This document shows positions 5,872 to 6,405 of a stretch of 6,405 nucleotides of DNA, one piece after another; the first letter of the stretch is position 1; each line of letters begins with the position of its first letter. Origin of the DNA: Candidatus Paceibacter sp. Its GTDB lineage: Bacteria > Patescibacteriota > Minisyncoccia > UBA6257 > GWB1-50-10. The notes under the pieces are model-generated. The model was not told where the DNA came from. It did not search any database and worked only from the letters and a program-made list of their open reading frames with translations. The position numbers were made by a program, and so were the translations under genes. Where the stretch lies: assembly GCA_020724685.1 (NCBI GenBank), contig DYGP01000041.1, positions 1 through 6,405 on the forward strand, read 5' to 3'.

Positions 5872-6405
5872 ATGGAGCAATTCGCATTTGCCGCACTCTT
5901 TATTCTCGGAACGGCGCTCGGAAGTTTTCTCGGGGTTGCGGTTTCGAGATACGATCCCGACCGTCCGCTCTTCTCGGGAACGCTTCGCGGGCGATCCCGG
6001 TGCGATTCGTGCGGAAAGACGCTCCGTCCGCTTCACCTCATTCCCGTCCTCAGCTTTCTCTTTCTTCGGGGAAGATGCGGAGCGTGCGGATCGAAAATCC
6101 CTTCCCGCGATTTTTTCGTCGAGATTCTGAGCGGGGCGATTGTCGCGGGCGTTCCCGCATTTCTCGCGTCTTTTTTCAATATTCCTCTGTCCCAATTCCT
6201 TTCGGGAGGAGCCGAATGGTGGCAGTATGGATTCGTTGCGCTTTGGACGGCCGTGTTTCTCGCCTGGCTCGCGATGGTGTGCATTGACATGAGGCACTAT
6301 CTCATTCCGGACGAGTTCCATCTCATCTTCGCCGTTCTCGGAATCGCGGCCGCGGCGATCCTCGTCGGATACCGGGACGACCTCTTTCCCTTCAGGGAAT
6401 CGTTT
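5872..6405 (+). CDS. pilD: PilD prepilin peptidase/N-methylase, N-terminal 178 residues (3' end outside window)
   Basis: PilD is the membrane-embedded aspartic protease (A24 family) that cuts prepilin leaders; many members also methylate the new N-terminal Phe. The frame is open from ATG 5872 to the last base. It starts with a membrane helix carrying GTALGSFLGVAVSRY (13-27). The DiS_P_DiS-type cytoplasmic domain has two CxxC pairs, Cys44/Cys47 and Cys69/Cys72, around PLHLIPVLSF. IPSRDFFVEILSG (76-88) matches the usual motif before the next helix. Further membrane segments lie at about 81-102, 117-138 and 150-168. IDMRHYLIPDE (138-148) contains the first active-site Asp motif, D-x5-IPD. The second motif, GxGD, must lie beyond the window. 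With the four cysteines intact it should be the full bifunctional type. No Shine-Dalgarno precedes the start. Confidence 0.95.
   Translation, partial: MEQFAFAALFILGTALGSFLGVAVSRYDPDRPLFSGTLRGRSRCDSCGKTLRPLHLIPVLSFLFLRGRCGACGSKIPSRDFFVEILSGAIVAGVPAFLASFFNIPLSQFLSGGAEWWQYGFVALWTAVFLAWLAMVCIDMRHYLIPDEFHLIFAVLGIAAAAILVGYRDDLFPFRESF

Noticed and set aside
5861..6321. Open frames on both strands at the right end (5861-6130 +, 6000-6287 +, 5866-6321 -)
   Set aside because: They overlap the real pilD frame from 5872 to the window edge, which carries the peptidase cysteines and Asp motif. Their own translations are low-complexity and Arg/Ser-rich.
1..6405. CRISPR array, tRNA, rRNA, insertion sequence, attachment site or defence system
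   Set aside because: No regularly spaced repeats, cloverleaf sequence, transposase motif or terminal inverted repeats were seen. The window is filled with pilus genes.

Overview
The window is one co-oriented type IV pilus (T4P) assembly locus on the + strand. It reads PilN-like (5' end outside the window), PilO-like, a small PilP-like membrane protein, the extension ATPase PilB (broken by a frameshift), the retraction ATPase PilT, the platform protein PilC, a prepilin, and the prepilin peptidase PilD (3' end outside the window). Almost every base is coding; intergenic gaps are 3 to 80 bases.

Organism: the sequence points to a bacterium of the Candidate Phyla Radiation (Patescibacteria, Parcubacteria-like). 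The grounds are the minimal T4P gene order without a PilQ secretin, the very short PilP-like protein ending in a G-R-x-N-P-F motif, the style of the PilN, PilO and pilin sequences, and weak or absent Shine-Dalgarno sites before most starts. This is inference from family resemblance; no rRNA or marker gene is present. Base composition looks close to half G+C by eye. Stop codons TAA, TAG and TGA all end genes at family-typical places, so the standard bacterial code fits and the UGA-Gly code of some CPR lineages does not.

Layout: 2-1192 codes for the inner-membrane alignment proteins (PilN tail, PilO, PilP-like). 1193-1251 is a short spacer with a hairpin and a weak terminator-like element just before pilB. 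1252-2986 is pilB, interrupted at a run of six A at 2690-2695. 3026-5308 is pilT and pilC, six bases apart. 5309-5871 holds the prepilin as an apparently separate unit, with its own extended -10 promoter and a strong intrinsic terminator. 5872-6405 is the first 178 codons of pilD, possibly with its own promoter.

How it works together: PilD cuts the prepilin leader. PilB and PilT drive extension and retraction at the cytoplasmic face of PilC. PilN, PilO and the PilP-like protein would link the motor to the envelope. The pilB lesion is the main puzzle: it falls between the two halves of a conserved four-cysteine motif. Removing one A gives a continuous 577-residue protein of normal family length. 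The choice is between a sequence error, a recent mutation, and slippage that produces both products.
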